Shown here piece by piece: positions 45,648 through 53,134 of a stretch of DNA of 64,000 nucleotides. The notes below the pieces were generated by a model, which saw only the letters and a program-made list of their open reading frames with translations, made no database searches and was not told the origin of the DNA. Made by a program: the position numbers and the translations under genes. Numbering within the stretch: the first letter of the stretch is position 1; each line of letters starts with the position of its first letter. Source of the stretch: Georgenia satyanarayanai (GTDB taxonomy: Bacteria; Actinomycetota; Actinomycetes; Actinomycetales; Actinomycetaceae); NCBI RefSeq assembly GCF_023715365.1, contig NZ_JAMBNZ010000002.1:248001-312000 (forward strand), read 5' to 3'.

Positions 45648-47389
45648 CGGCCCCCCTCGACGGACCGCACCGCGTCGGCGGCCGCACGCAGCCGGTCCCC
45701 GGCGCCGGCGTCCACGCCCAGGGCCGTGACGCGCTCGAGCCAGGGGCGCCGGTGCTCCTCGAGGAGCCGGTCCACGCGCTCGCCGAGGTCACGCTGCGCG
45801 TGGCGCGCGAGCTCGCGCACCGCCTGGTCGCCGAAGACCATCTCGAGAACCTTCTGACCGACGACGGCCGTGCCGCCGGCCACGCCCACCTCGATGCCGG
45901 TGAGGCCACCGGAGAAGGCGAAGACGACGAGCATGAGCGTGACGCCGGAGGCGTTGACCCCGAGGGAGAGCATCCGGGCGCGCACGCGCCGGTCCTCGCC
46001 CTCGGCGCGCACCCGCTCGAGCAGGGCGCGCTGCCAGTCGCGCACCTCGGCGGAGACCTCCTCGGCGAGGTGGGGCCGGTCGTCGGCGGCGGGCCGGGGC
46101 GGCAGGCCCTCGAGGGCGGTGGTCCCGCCCGGCAGGCTCTGCCAGGCGCGGCGGGTCTCGCGCTCGGCGCGCTCCACCTCGGAGACGACGAGCGTGACAA
46201 GCCCGCTCTCGATGGCCTCCTCGGCGCGCGCCTGGGTGGGTGGCCGCCCGCGCAGGAAGCCGGCGACGCGGTCACGCAGGCGGCCGACGGCGGCCTCCAC
46301 GCCGCGTAGCCACTCCCCCGTGCCGACGAACTCCTGCCACCGGGCGAGGACCTCCCCGCGCAGGAGCGTGCCGTCCTCGGTGGCCGCCATGACCTCCCGG
46401 GACGCGGCCGCGTGGTGCTCGACGGCGGCCTCCGTGAGGCCGTCCACGGCCCGGGCCTGGGCGTCCGCGGCGCCGGCGATGTCGGCGGTGCCGCGCAGCA
46501 CGCCGGCGACCGCACCGGCCAGGGTCTGGCGGGCGACGCTCGCACGGGTGCCGGCGTCGGCGACGAGCCCGGTGAGCCAGGTGCGCACGGGCTCGATGTC
46601 GGCGTCGGGCAGGCGGCGCGCAGCCCCTGCGGGCTGCTCGGAGACGACGAAGAGCGGCGCGTGCGCGAGCCCCTCGGCGTCGAGGCGATCGGCGAGGTCG
46701 GCACGGATCTCCCCCGCCGTGCCGGGTGGCACGCGGTCCAGGACGACGGCGACGACGACGCGCCGGGCCGCCGCCTCGCGCAGCAGCTCCCAGGGCACGG
46801 CGTCGGCGTAGCGGGCCGCCGTCGTGACGAAGATCCACAGGTCGGCGGCCGCGAGGAGCTGCGTGGCGAGGCGACGGTTGGCCGAGACGACGGAGTCGAT
46901 GTCCGGGGCGTCGAGGAGGGCGAGCCCGCGCGGGACGGACTCGGCCCCGACGAGACCGAGCTCGGTGATCGGCTCCTCCTCCTGCGCCTGCGGCGCGGCC
47001 GGTGCCGACCCCTGCACGCGGGCCAGCCCCGGGAGGACGCGGTCACCGGTGAACCAGGCGGCGTCGTCGGGGTGGTGGACGAGGACCGGGCGCCGGGTCG
47101 TCGGCCGGATCGCCGACGCCCGCGAGACCTCCTGGCCCACGAGGGAGTTGACAAGAGTCGACTTGCCCGCCCCGGTGGAGCCGCCGACGACGGCGAGCAG
47201 GGGCGCGTCGAGGCGCTCGGCGCGCGGCAGGACGTAGTCCTCGAGCTGGTCGACGAGGCCGCGCTGCAGCCGGCGGGCCTCCTCCACCCCGGGGAGGGCG
47301 AGCGGCAGCGCCGTGTGCGTGAGCCGCTCGTCGAGCGTGCGCAGGCGCGTGACGACGTCGTCGCGCGGTTCCCCGGAGGCGTGGGTCAT
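45644..47389 (-). CDS. dynamin-like GTPase, first of pair
   Basis: This 581-residue protein has G1 (VVGGSTGAGKSTLVNSLVG), a conserved Thr-rich switch (RPTTRRPVLVHHP), G3 (ALLDAPDIDSV), and long alpha-helical regions. A hydrophobic pair near residues 465-505 (GVTLMLVVFAFSGGLTGIEVGVAGGTAVVG) resembles the membrane-inserting paddle of dynamin-like proteins. It starts one base after the hisS stop and overlaps its paralogue. Paired bacterial dynamins often act as hetero-complexes in membrane repair or sporulation septation. That role is inference here. Confidence 0.82.
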   Translation of the reverse strand: MTHASGEPRDDVVTRLRTLDERLTHTALPLALPGVEEARRLQRGLVDQLEDYVLPRAERLDAPLLAVVGGSTGAGKSTLVNSLVGQEVSRASAIRPTTRRPVLVHHPDDAAWFTGDRVLPGLARVQGSAPAAPQAQEEEPITELGLVGAESVPRGLALLDAPDIDSVVSANRRLATQLLAAADLWIFVTTAARYADAVPWELLREAAARRVVVAVVLDRVPPGTAGEIRADLADRLDAEGLAHAPLFVVSEQPAGAARRLPDADIEPVRTWLTGLVADAGTRASVARQTLAGAVAGVLRGTADIAGAADAQARAVDGLTEAAVEHHAAASREVMAATEDGTLLRGEVLARWQEFVGTGEWLRGVEAAVGRLRDRVAGFLRGRPPTQARAEEAIESGLVTLVVSEVERAERETRRAWQSLPGGTTALEGLPPRPAADDRPHLAEEVSAEVRDWQRALLERVRAEGEDRRVRARMLSLGVNASGVTLMLVVFAFSGGLTGIEVGVAGGTAVVGQKVLEMVFGDQAVRELARHAQRDLGERVDRLLEEHRRPWLERVTALGVDAGAGDRLRAAADAVRSVEGGR

Positions 47390-47390
47390 C

Positions 47391-48716
47391 TCAGGTCCGC
47401 TGCACCGTGGGCAGGAGGTCCTGTGCGGGTGGCGTCCAGCTCGCGGGGTCGGCGGGCTCCTGGTCGCCGGAGCGGATGTCCTTGACCTCGTGCCCCTCCC
47501 CGCCCGGGAACCAGACGAAGGGGATGCCCAGCCGGTCGGCGTGGCGGATCTGCTTACCGAACTTCGCGGCGGTGGGGGCGACGTCGGTGGGGATGCCGCG
47601 GGCGCGGAGGGCGGCGGCGACGTCCTCGCTGCGGCGGCGCTCCTCCTCCGAGCCGACGGCGACGAGGACGGCGGTGGGGACCGAGCGGCTCGCGGCGGCC
47701 AGGCCGGCGCCGAGGATCCGCGCGACGAGGCGGGACACGCCGATGGACAGGCCGACGCCGGGGTAGGTGCGCGAGCCGTCGGAGGCGAGGGAGTCGTAGC
47801 GGCCGCCGGAGCAGATCGAGCCGAGGTCCTCGTGGCCGACGAGCGTCGTCTCGTAGACCGAGCCGGTGTAGTAGTCCAGGCCGCGGGCGATCGAGAGGTC
47901 GGCGACGACGGTGCCCGGGACACGCTCCTCGGCCGCCTCGACGAGTGCGACGAGCTCGGACAGGCCCTCCTCGAGGAGCGGGGTGCTCACGCCCAGGGCG
48001 CGCACGCGCTCCGCGACGCCCGCGTCGCTGCCGCTGATCGCGGCGAGCTCGAGGGCCTGGCGCGCCTGCTCCGGCGTGGCGCCGGCGTCCTTCTCGAGGA
48101 GCTCGGCGACGGCGTCGGGTCCCGTCTTGGCGAGCTTGTCGATGGCGCGCAGCGCCCCCTCGACGTCGGTGAGCCCGATGCCGGTGTAGAAGCCCTCGGC
48201 GATCTTGCGGTTGTTGACGGCGATGCGCACCGGCGGGACGGGCAGCGCGGACAGTGCCTCGGCCATGACGAGCGGCAGCTCGACCTCGTAGTGGAAGGGC
48301 AGCGTCTCGGAGCCGACGACGTCGACGTCGGCCTGCGTGAACTCCCGGAAGCGGCCCTCCTGCGGGCGCTCCCCGCGCCAGACCTTCTGGATCTGGTAGC
48401 GCTTGAAGGGGAAGACGAGCTTGCCGGCGTGCTCGAGGACGTACCGGGCGAGCGGCACGGTGAGGTCGAAGTGCAGGCCCAGGCGCTTCTCGGAGGAGGC
48501 GCCGTCCTCGTCGTGGAGACGGCTGACCGCGTAGACCTCCTTGGACGTCTCCCCCTTGCGCAGGAGCTCCTCGACGGGCTCGACGGCGCGGGTCTCGATG
48601 CCCGCGAAGCCGTGCAGCTCGAAGGTGCGGCGCAGGACGTCGAGGACGTAGGTCTCGACGGCGCGCTCAGCGGGCAGCCACTCGGGGAATCCGGACAAGG
48701 GGGTGGGACGGGCCAT
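47391..48716 (-). CDS. hisS: histidyl-tRNA synthetase
   Basis: This 441-residue class II synthetase shows LHFDLTVPLARYV, motif 2 in FKRYQIQKVWRGERPQEGRFREFTQADVDV, the histidine-specific ARGLDYYTGSVYE, and motif 3 in GVGLSIGVSRLVARIL. The C-terminal anticodon-binding domain begins near VLVAVGSEEER. ATG at 48716 has no ribosome site but a -10 element seven bases upstream, so the mRNA is predicted to be leaderless. The two GTPase genes follow. Confidence 0.96.
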   Translation of the reverse strand: MARPTPLSGFPEWLPAERAVETYVLDVLRRTFELHGFAGIETRAVEPVEELLRKGETSKEVYAVSRLHDEDGASSEKRLGLHFDLTVPLARYVLEHAGKLVFPFKRYQIQKVWRGERPQEGRFREFTQADVDVVGSETLPFHYEVELPLVMAEALSALPVPPVRIAVNNRKIAEGFYTGIGLTDVEGALRAIDKLAKTGPDAVAELLEKDAGATPEQARQALELAAISGSDAGVAERVRALGVSTPLLEEGLSELVALVEAAEERVPGTVVADLSIARGLDYYTGSVYETTLVGHEDLGSICSGGRYDSLASDGSRTYPGVGLSIGVSRLVARILGAGLAAASRSVPTAVLVAVGSEEERRRSEDVAAALRARGIPTDVAPTAAKFGKQIRHADRLGIPFVWFPGGEGHEVKDIRSGDQEPADPASWTPPAQDLLPTVQRT

Positions 48717-48723
48717 GGGTGCG

Positions 48724-48729
48724 ATCCTA
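48724..48729 (-). promoter_or_regulatory. -10 element of hisS, leaderless arrangement
   Basis: TAGGAT on the minus strand is followed by CGCACCC and the ATG at 48716. Confidence 0.55.
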
Positions 48730-48754
48730 GTGAGGTTCGGTGGCTGGGCCTGGC

Positions 48755-49465
48755 TCAGGCCAGCGCGCGGGCGATGAACGGGTTGGTCGCGAGCTCGCGC
48801 GCCGCCGTCGTCGCCGGTCCGTGGCCCGGCACGAGGAGGGCGTCGGCGGGCAGTGAGGAGGCGAGCTCCCGCAGCGTGCGGCGCATCGTCGCCTCGTCCC
48901 CGCCCGGGAGGTCGGTGCGTCCGACGGAGCCGGCGAAGACGACGTCGCCGGTGAGGACGACGGGGCCGTCGTGGGCGGTGACCCCCGCCTCGGCGAAGGC
49001 GGGGCCGGTGAGGGCGGTGACGCCGTCGAGCCGCCACAGGGTGCTGCCGGGCGTGTGGCCGGGCGCCGCGACGGCGTGGAGCACGACGCCGGGCACCGGC
49101 TCGTGGGCGCCGGGACCGACCGGGCGGACCTCGCTCACCGGCTGCCACGCCGTGCCCGCGAGCGCGGCGAAGGCGCCGCCGACGGCACCGAGGTGGCCGG
49201 CCGGGTCGGTGAAGCGGTCGGCGTCGTCCGCCCCGACGAGCACGGGTGCCTCCCCCGCCACGGCGGCACAGTCCCACAGGTGGTCGGCGTGCCCGTGGGT
49301 GAGGACGACGGCGCCCACGTGGAGGCCGTGACGGCGCAGCGCCTCGTGGACGAGCGGGGCGGAGCCGGCGCCGGGGTCGACGACGACGGCGGGCCCGTCG
49401 GCAGCCGCCGCGAGGACCAGGGTGTTGGTGCCGAAGACCGGCGAACGCAGGCCGTGGAGGAGCAT
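48755..49465 (-). CDS. metallo-beta-lactamase-fold hydrolase, glyoxalase II-like
   Basis: This 236-residue hydrolase has the zinc motif LTHGHADHLWD, then APGHTPGSTLW, a bridging Asp in VLTGDVVFAGSVGRTD, and a final His in LVPGHGPATT. The size and pattern match the glyoxalase II-like group often found beside hisS and relA in actinobacteria. The exact substrate is unknown. A -10 element lies six bases before the ATG. It ends 38 nt before the hisS start. Confidence 0.9.
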   Translation of the reverse strand: MLLHGLRSPVFGTNTLVLAAAADGPAVVVDPGAGSAPLVHEALRRHGLHVGAVVLTHGHADHLWDCAAVAGEAPVLVGADDADRFTDPAGHLGAVGGAFAALAGTAWQPVSEVRPVGPGAHEPVPGVVLHAVAAPGHTPGSTLWRLDGVTALTGPAFAEAGVTAHDGPVVLTGDVVFAGSVGRTDLPGGDEATMRRTLRELASSLPADALLVPGHGPATTAARELATNPFIARALA

Positions 49466-49471
49466 CCGCCC

Positions 49472-49477
49472 ACCCTA
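49472..49477 (-). promoter_or_regulatory. -10 element of the MBL-fold gene, leaderless arrangement
   Basis: TAGGGT on the minus strand is followed by GGGCGG and the ATG at 49465. Confidence 0.5.
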
Positions 49478-49558
49478 GCCAGGGGCCCGCGGGACGCCCG
49501 CCGACGAGCCGAGCAGTGCTCGGGCGTGAGGACGGTCACGGCGGGGCCAGGTTCCGCC

Positions 49559-49564
49559 TAGACT
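49559..49564 (+). promoter_or_regulatory. -10 element of the cyclophilin-DUF349 pair
   Basis: TAGACT at 49559-49564 would start transcription near 49571, leaving about 45 nt before the GTG at 49617. That GTG has its own AGGAGAA ribosome site. Confidence 0.45.
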
Positions 49565-49616
49565 TGTCGGCGTTCGTTCGTCGCGGTGCCGCCGGGCACC
49601 ACCACCAGGAGAATTC

Positions 49617-50402
49617 GTGACCCGCAGCAGCAAGCAGGAGCGCGCCTACCAGAAGCGCCGCCAGGAGAGCTGGGACAAGCGCAGCCGCGAGAAGGCCGCG
49701 CGCCGGCGCCGCACGACGATGGTCGTCGCCACGATCGTCGGCCTCGCCGTGGTGGCCGCGGTCATCGCGCTGCTCCTGACCAACCGGCCGGACGCAGAGG
49801 AGCCGGAGACCCAGCCGACGGACACGGTGACCACCGCGCCGGCCGAGGCGCCCGCTGCCCTGCCGACGACCGACCCCGAGCTCTACGACGCCGCACCGGA
49901 CGCGGCCGAGGCCGAGGGCCGTACGTGGGACGTGACCGTCCAGACGAGCGCCGGCGACATTGCGATGGAGATCGACGGGCAGAACGCACCCCAGGCGGCG
50001 GCGAACTTCCTGCGCCTGGCGCGTGACGGCTTCTACGACGGCACCGCCTGCCACCGGCTGCTGCCGGGCTCCCTGCTCCAGTGCGGCGACCCGACGGCCA
50101 CGGGCACGGGCGGACCGGGGTACAGCTTCGGGCCGGTCGAGAACGCGCCCGAGGACGACGTCTACCCGGCGGGCACGCTCGCCATGGCGCGTCAGAGCAA
50201 CAATGCAGAGTCGATGGGCAGCCAGTTCTTCATGGTGTTCGCCGACGTCCCACTTCCGTCGGACAACGCCGGCGGTTACAGCGTCTTCGGTCGTGTGACC
50301 GAAGGGCTGGACATCCTCCAGCAGGTCGGCTCGGCGGGCACCGTCGAGGGCACTGAGCAGCCGGCCCTTCCCGTCACCATCGAAGGAGTGACCATTGACT
50401 GA
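49617..50402 (+). CDS. membrane-anchored cyclophilin peptidyl-prolyl isomerase
   Basis: This 261-residue protein has a short charged N-terminus (SKQERAYQKRRQESWDKRSREKAARRRR), one membrane helix (TTMVVATIVGLAVVAAVIALLL), an acidic Pro/Thr linker, and an external cyclophilin domain. The domain shows ITMEI-like IAMEIDGQNAPQAAANFLRLARDGFYDGTACHRLL and MGSQFFMVF. It should help fold secreted proteins. GTG at 49617 has AGGAG at good spacing. The DUF349 gene starts 8 nt inside its end. Confidence 0.9.
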   Translation: MTRSSKQERAYQKRRQESWDKRSREKAARRRRTTMVVATIVGLAVVAAVIALLLTNRPDAEEPETQPTDTVTTAPAEAPAALPTTDPELYDAAPDAAEAEGRTWDVTVQTSAGDIAMEIDGQNAPQAAANFLRLARDGFYDGTACHRLLPGSLLQCGDPTATGTGGPGYSFGPVENAPEDDVYPAGTLAMARQSNNAESMGSQFFMVFADVPLPSDNAGGYSVFGRVTEGLDILQQVGSAGTVEGTEQPALPVTIEGVTID

Positions 50403-52449
50403 GCAGCAGACCCCGCGCCCCGCGGACGAGCCGACAGCGGACGCGATCGAGAGCGTCGCGCTGACGGAGCAGGGGGGATTGCCGCCTGCGCCTGCTGCCA
50501 CGCAGGACGCTCCCGTCGAGGAGACGAAGGCCGAACAGGCCGAGTCCCCCAGCCAGCAGGCCGAGGCCCCCGCCGAGGCAGCCGAGGAGGCTGATGCCGC
50601 CACGGCGGCTGCTGACGCCCCGACCGAGCAGCCGGAAGCACCGGCCGAGGCACCCGAGGGAGCCGCGGCTCCTACGGGGCTGCCTGAGGGCGACCCCGCG
50701 GCTGCCGACACCCCCACCGAGCAGCAGGAGGCACCGGCGGAGGCATCAGACCAGGACGAGGCTCCTGCAGAGCCCACCGAGGCTCCGGCCGAGCAGGCCG
50801 AGGCTCCCGCAGACCACGCTGAGGCTCCGACCGAGCAGGCCGAGGCTCCCGCAGACCACGCTGAGGCTCCGACCGAGCAGGCCGAGGCTCCCGCAGACCA
50901 CGCTGAGGCTCCGACCGAGCAGGCCGAGGCTCCCGCAGACCAGGCTGCGGCTCCGACCGGCGCGCCTGCCGAGCAGACCGGCGGGCCCGCCGAGCAGGCC
51001 GAGGCTCCTGCCGAGCCGGCCACGGCCGAGCCCGGCGGCACGATCGAGGCGGAAGCCGCCCAGGCGCCCGCTCCCGCGCCGCGGCCGGCGGCAGTCCCCC
51101 GGCCGCTGCCCAAGCCCTCGGCGCTGCGCAAGCCCGCGGCCCGTGCGCCGCAGGGTGCCGCGCCCGCACCGGCCGTGGTCACTCCTGTCCTCGACGACGC
51201 CAAGGAGGCCGCCGCGGCGGCCGCCTGGGGCCGGGTGGACCCCGACGGGACCGTCTGGGTGCGTGAGGCCGCCGGGGAGCGCACGGTGGGCCAGTACACC
51301 GGCGCGGACATGGACGAGGCCCTGGCCTTCTACGTGCGCCGCTTCCTGGACCTCCAGGCCCAGGTGGTTCTGTTCGAGACCCGCCTCCCCCAGCTGCAGA
51401 CCAAGGAGATCGACCAGACCCTGGCGACCCTCACTGAGGCGCTCGCCGAGCCGGCGGCCGTCGGCGACCTCGACGGTCTGCGTGCCCGCGTCGAGGTCCT
51501 GCGCGAACGCGCCGCGACCCGTCGCAAGGAGATCAGCGCGGAGCGCGAGGCCGCCAAGGCCAAGGCGCTCGAGGAGCGCACCGCCGTGGTCGAGCGCGCG
51601 GAGGCCATCGCCGCCGCGGACCCGGCCAGCACCCACTGGCGCTCCAGCGGAGACGAGCTGCGCACGCTCCTGGAGCAGTGGAAGCAGGCCCAGCGCTCGG
51701 GGCCGCGCCTGGACCGTCCCACCGAGGACGCGCTGTGGAAGCGCTTCTCCCGAGCGCGGACGACCTTCGACCGCAACCGGGGCCACTTCTTCTCCCAGCT
51801 GGACGCCACCCAGTCGGAGGTCAAGCGGGCCAAGGAGCAGCTCATCGCCGAGGCGGAGGCGCTGTCCACGTCGACCGACTGGGGGCGCACGTCCGCGGCC
51901 TACCGGGAGCTCATGGACCGCTGGAAGGCGGCCGGCCGCGCCAGCCGCAAGGAGGACGACGCCCTGTGGGCGCGCTTCCGCGCCGCCCGGCAGGCCTTCT
52001 ACGAGGCCCGCGAGAGCGAGAACGCCCAGATCGACGCGGAATACGCGGCCAACCTCGAGGTGAAGCTCACGCTGCTCGAGCAGGCCGAGGCACTCCTGCC
52101 GGTCACCGACCCGGAGGCCGCCAAGGCGGCACTGCGCCCGATCCAGGACAAGTGGGACGAGGCGGGCAAGGTCCCGCGGAACGACGTCCAGCGGGTCGAG
52201 GGCCGGATGCGGGCGGTCGAGCAGGCCGTCCGTGAGGCGGACCAGGAGCGCTGGAGCCGCAGCGACCCGGAGAAGAGGGCTCGAGCCGAGGGCGCGGCTG
52301 CCCAGCTCTACGAGGCGATCGACGCCCTCGAGCAGCAGCTTGCCCAGGCGCGCGCCGCCGGCGACGCCCGCGCCGAGAAGGAGGCGGCCACTGCTCTCGA
52401 GGCGCGCAAGACCTGGCTCGACCAGATCCTGCGCTCCGCGGGAGCCTGA
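50395..52449 (+). CDS. DUF349 protein with Ala/Glu/Pro-rich N-terminus
   Basis: This 684-residue protein begins with about 250 residues of low-complexity Ala/Glu/Pro/Thr sequence, including near-identical 14-residue repeats (EAPTEQAEAPADHA). The rest is helical and contains DUF349 units, seen as ELRTLLEQWKQAQRSGPR, YRELMDRWKAAGRASRKEDDALWARFRAAR and IQDKWDEAGKVPRNDVQRVE. DUF349 proteins are of unknown function in most bacteria. The start is TTG at 50395 with AAGGAG upstream, overlapping the cyclophilin end by 8 nt. It is predicted cytoplasmic. Confidence 0.88.
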   Translation: MTEQQTPRPADEPTADAIESVALTEQGGLPPAPAATQDAPVEETKAEQAESPSQQAEAPAEAAEEADAATAAADAPTEQPEAPAEAPEGAAAPTGLPEGDPAAADTPTEQQEAPAEASDQDEAPAEPTEAPAEQAEAPADHAEAPTEQAEAPADHAEAPTEQAEAPADHAEAPTEQAEAPADQAAAPTGAPAEQTGGPAEQAEAPAEPATAEPGGTIEAEAAQAPAPAPRPAAVPRPLPKPSALRKPAARAPQGAAPAPAVVTPVLDDAKEAAAAAAWGRVDPDGTVWVREAAGERTVGQYTGADMDEALAFYVRRFLDLQAQVVLFETRLPQLQTKEIDQTLATLTEALAEPAAVGDLDGLRARVEVLRERAATRRKEISAEREAAKAKALEERTAVVERAEAIAAADPASTHWRSSGDELRTLLEQWKQAQRSGPRLDRPTEDALWKRFSRARTTFDRNRGHFFSQLDATQSEVKRAKEQLIAEAEALSTSTDWGRTSAAYRELMDRWKAAGRASRKEDDALWARFRAARQAFYEARESENAQIDAEYAANLEVKLTLLEQAEALLPVTDPEAAKAALRPIQDKWDEAGKVPRNDVQRVEGRMRAVEQAVREADQERWSRSDPEKRARAEGAAAQLYEAIDALEQQLAQARAAGDARAEKEAATALEARKTWLDQILRSAGA
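50779..50946 (+). repeat. 42-bp coding tandem repeat, four copies
   Basis: Units start at 50779, 50821, 50863 and 50905 (GAGGCTCCGACCGAG), each encoding EAPTEQAEAPADHA or a close variant, residues 129-184 of the DUF349 protein. The copies are nearly identical at DNA level, which points to recent expansion. Confidence 0.95.
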
Positions 52450-52454
52450 GCCCG

Positions 52455-52491
52455 AGCGAGGCGGCGGCGTCATGGACGCCGCCGCCTCGCT
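52455..52491. terminator. 17-bp perfect hairpin between DUF349 gene and the convergent gene
   Basis: AGCGAGGCGGCGGCGTC (52455-52471) pairs perfectly with GACGCCGCCGCCTCGCT (52475-52491) around ATG. It overlaps the stop of the minus-strand gene and can end both transcripts. Confidence 0.85.
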
Positions 52492-53039
52492 GCGTCCTCG
52501 GCCGCCGTGAGGAGGGCCGTGGCGCGCCGGACCGGCGCCCGGCGACCGGGACGGCTCAGCGCCTCACGCACCTGCGACGGCGCGAGCCCGCCGAGGACGA
52601 GGGCGCACGTGCCCGCGACGGCGAGTCCGCCCTCCGCGAAGCAAAGGAGGTCGACGGCGGTACGCAGCGGCGTCGTCGTCGGGACCCCGCCGAGTAGCTC
52701 GACGTCGACCTCCTCCAACCGCTGCCGGTGGACGACAGCGCCGGCGTGCAGCCGCCGTCCCGGCTCGACGACGACCTCCGCCCGCTCCGGGCACAGGCGC
52801 CCGGTGTGGACCCACACCGCCGTGCCGCGGGCCAGCGACGCTCCGCGCGGCAAGACGCCCCGCAGGGACCATGCCCGGCCTGCCGGGCGGGAGAGCAGGT
52901 CCACGGGCGCGACGCCGCCACCCGGCGTCGCGACGAGTAGCCCGTCGTACCGTTCACCGCGCAGGCCGGGCAGCGCTGGAAGCACCGCCGCCGCCGGGGT
53001 GGGCGACGGCGCCTCGAGCCAGGCCAGCGCGCGCGTCAT
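52470..53039 (-). CDS. hypothetical protein, AbiEi C-terminal-like
   Basis: This 189-residue protein resembles the C-terminal part of actinobacterial proteins annotated as type IV AbiEi-family antitoxins, by the segment ELLGGVPTTTPLRTAVDLLCFAEGGLAVAGTCALV and the HTGRLCPE region. It lacks the N-terminal winged-helix domain of full AbiEi antitoxins, and no AbiEii nucleotidyltransferase toxin lies nearby. I consider it an orphan of unknown role. ATG at 53039. It ends within the terminator hairpin shared with the DUF349 gene. Confidence 0.6.
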   Translation of the reverse strand: MTRALAWLEAPSPTPAAAVLPALPGLRGERYDGLLVATPGGGVAPVDLLSRPAGRAWSLRGVLPRGASLARGTAVWVHTGRLCPERAEVVVEPGRRLHAGAVVHRQRLEEVDVELLGGVPTTTPLRTAVDLLCFAEGGLAVAGTCALVLGGLAPSQVREALSRPGRRAPVRRATALLTAAEDAARRRRP

Positions 53040-53080
53040 GGGCTGAGCCTGCCCCCGCCGTCGGGCGGTGCGCTGGGCGA

Positions 53081-53103
53081 GGGCCGTCCGCTGTGGACGG
53101 CCC
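53081..53103 (-). terminator. 9-bp hairpin after relA
   Basis: GGGCCGTCC and GGACGGCCC (53081-53089, 53095-53103) pair around GCTGT, 31 nt past the relA stop and upstream of the next minus-strand gene. Confidence 0.6.
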
Positions 53104-53134
53104 GAGCGTGAGGCGGGTGCTGTGGAGGACCCGG

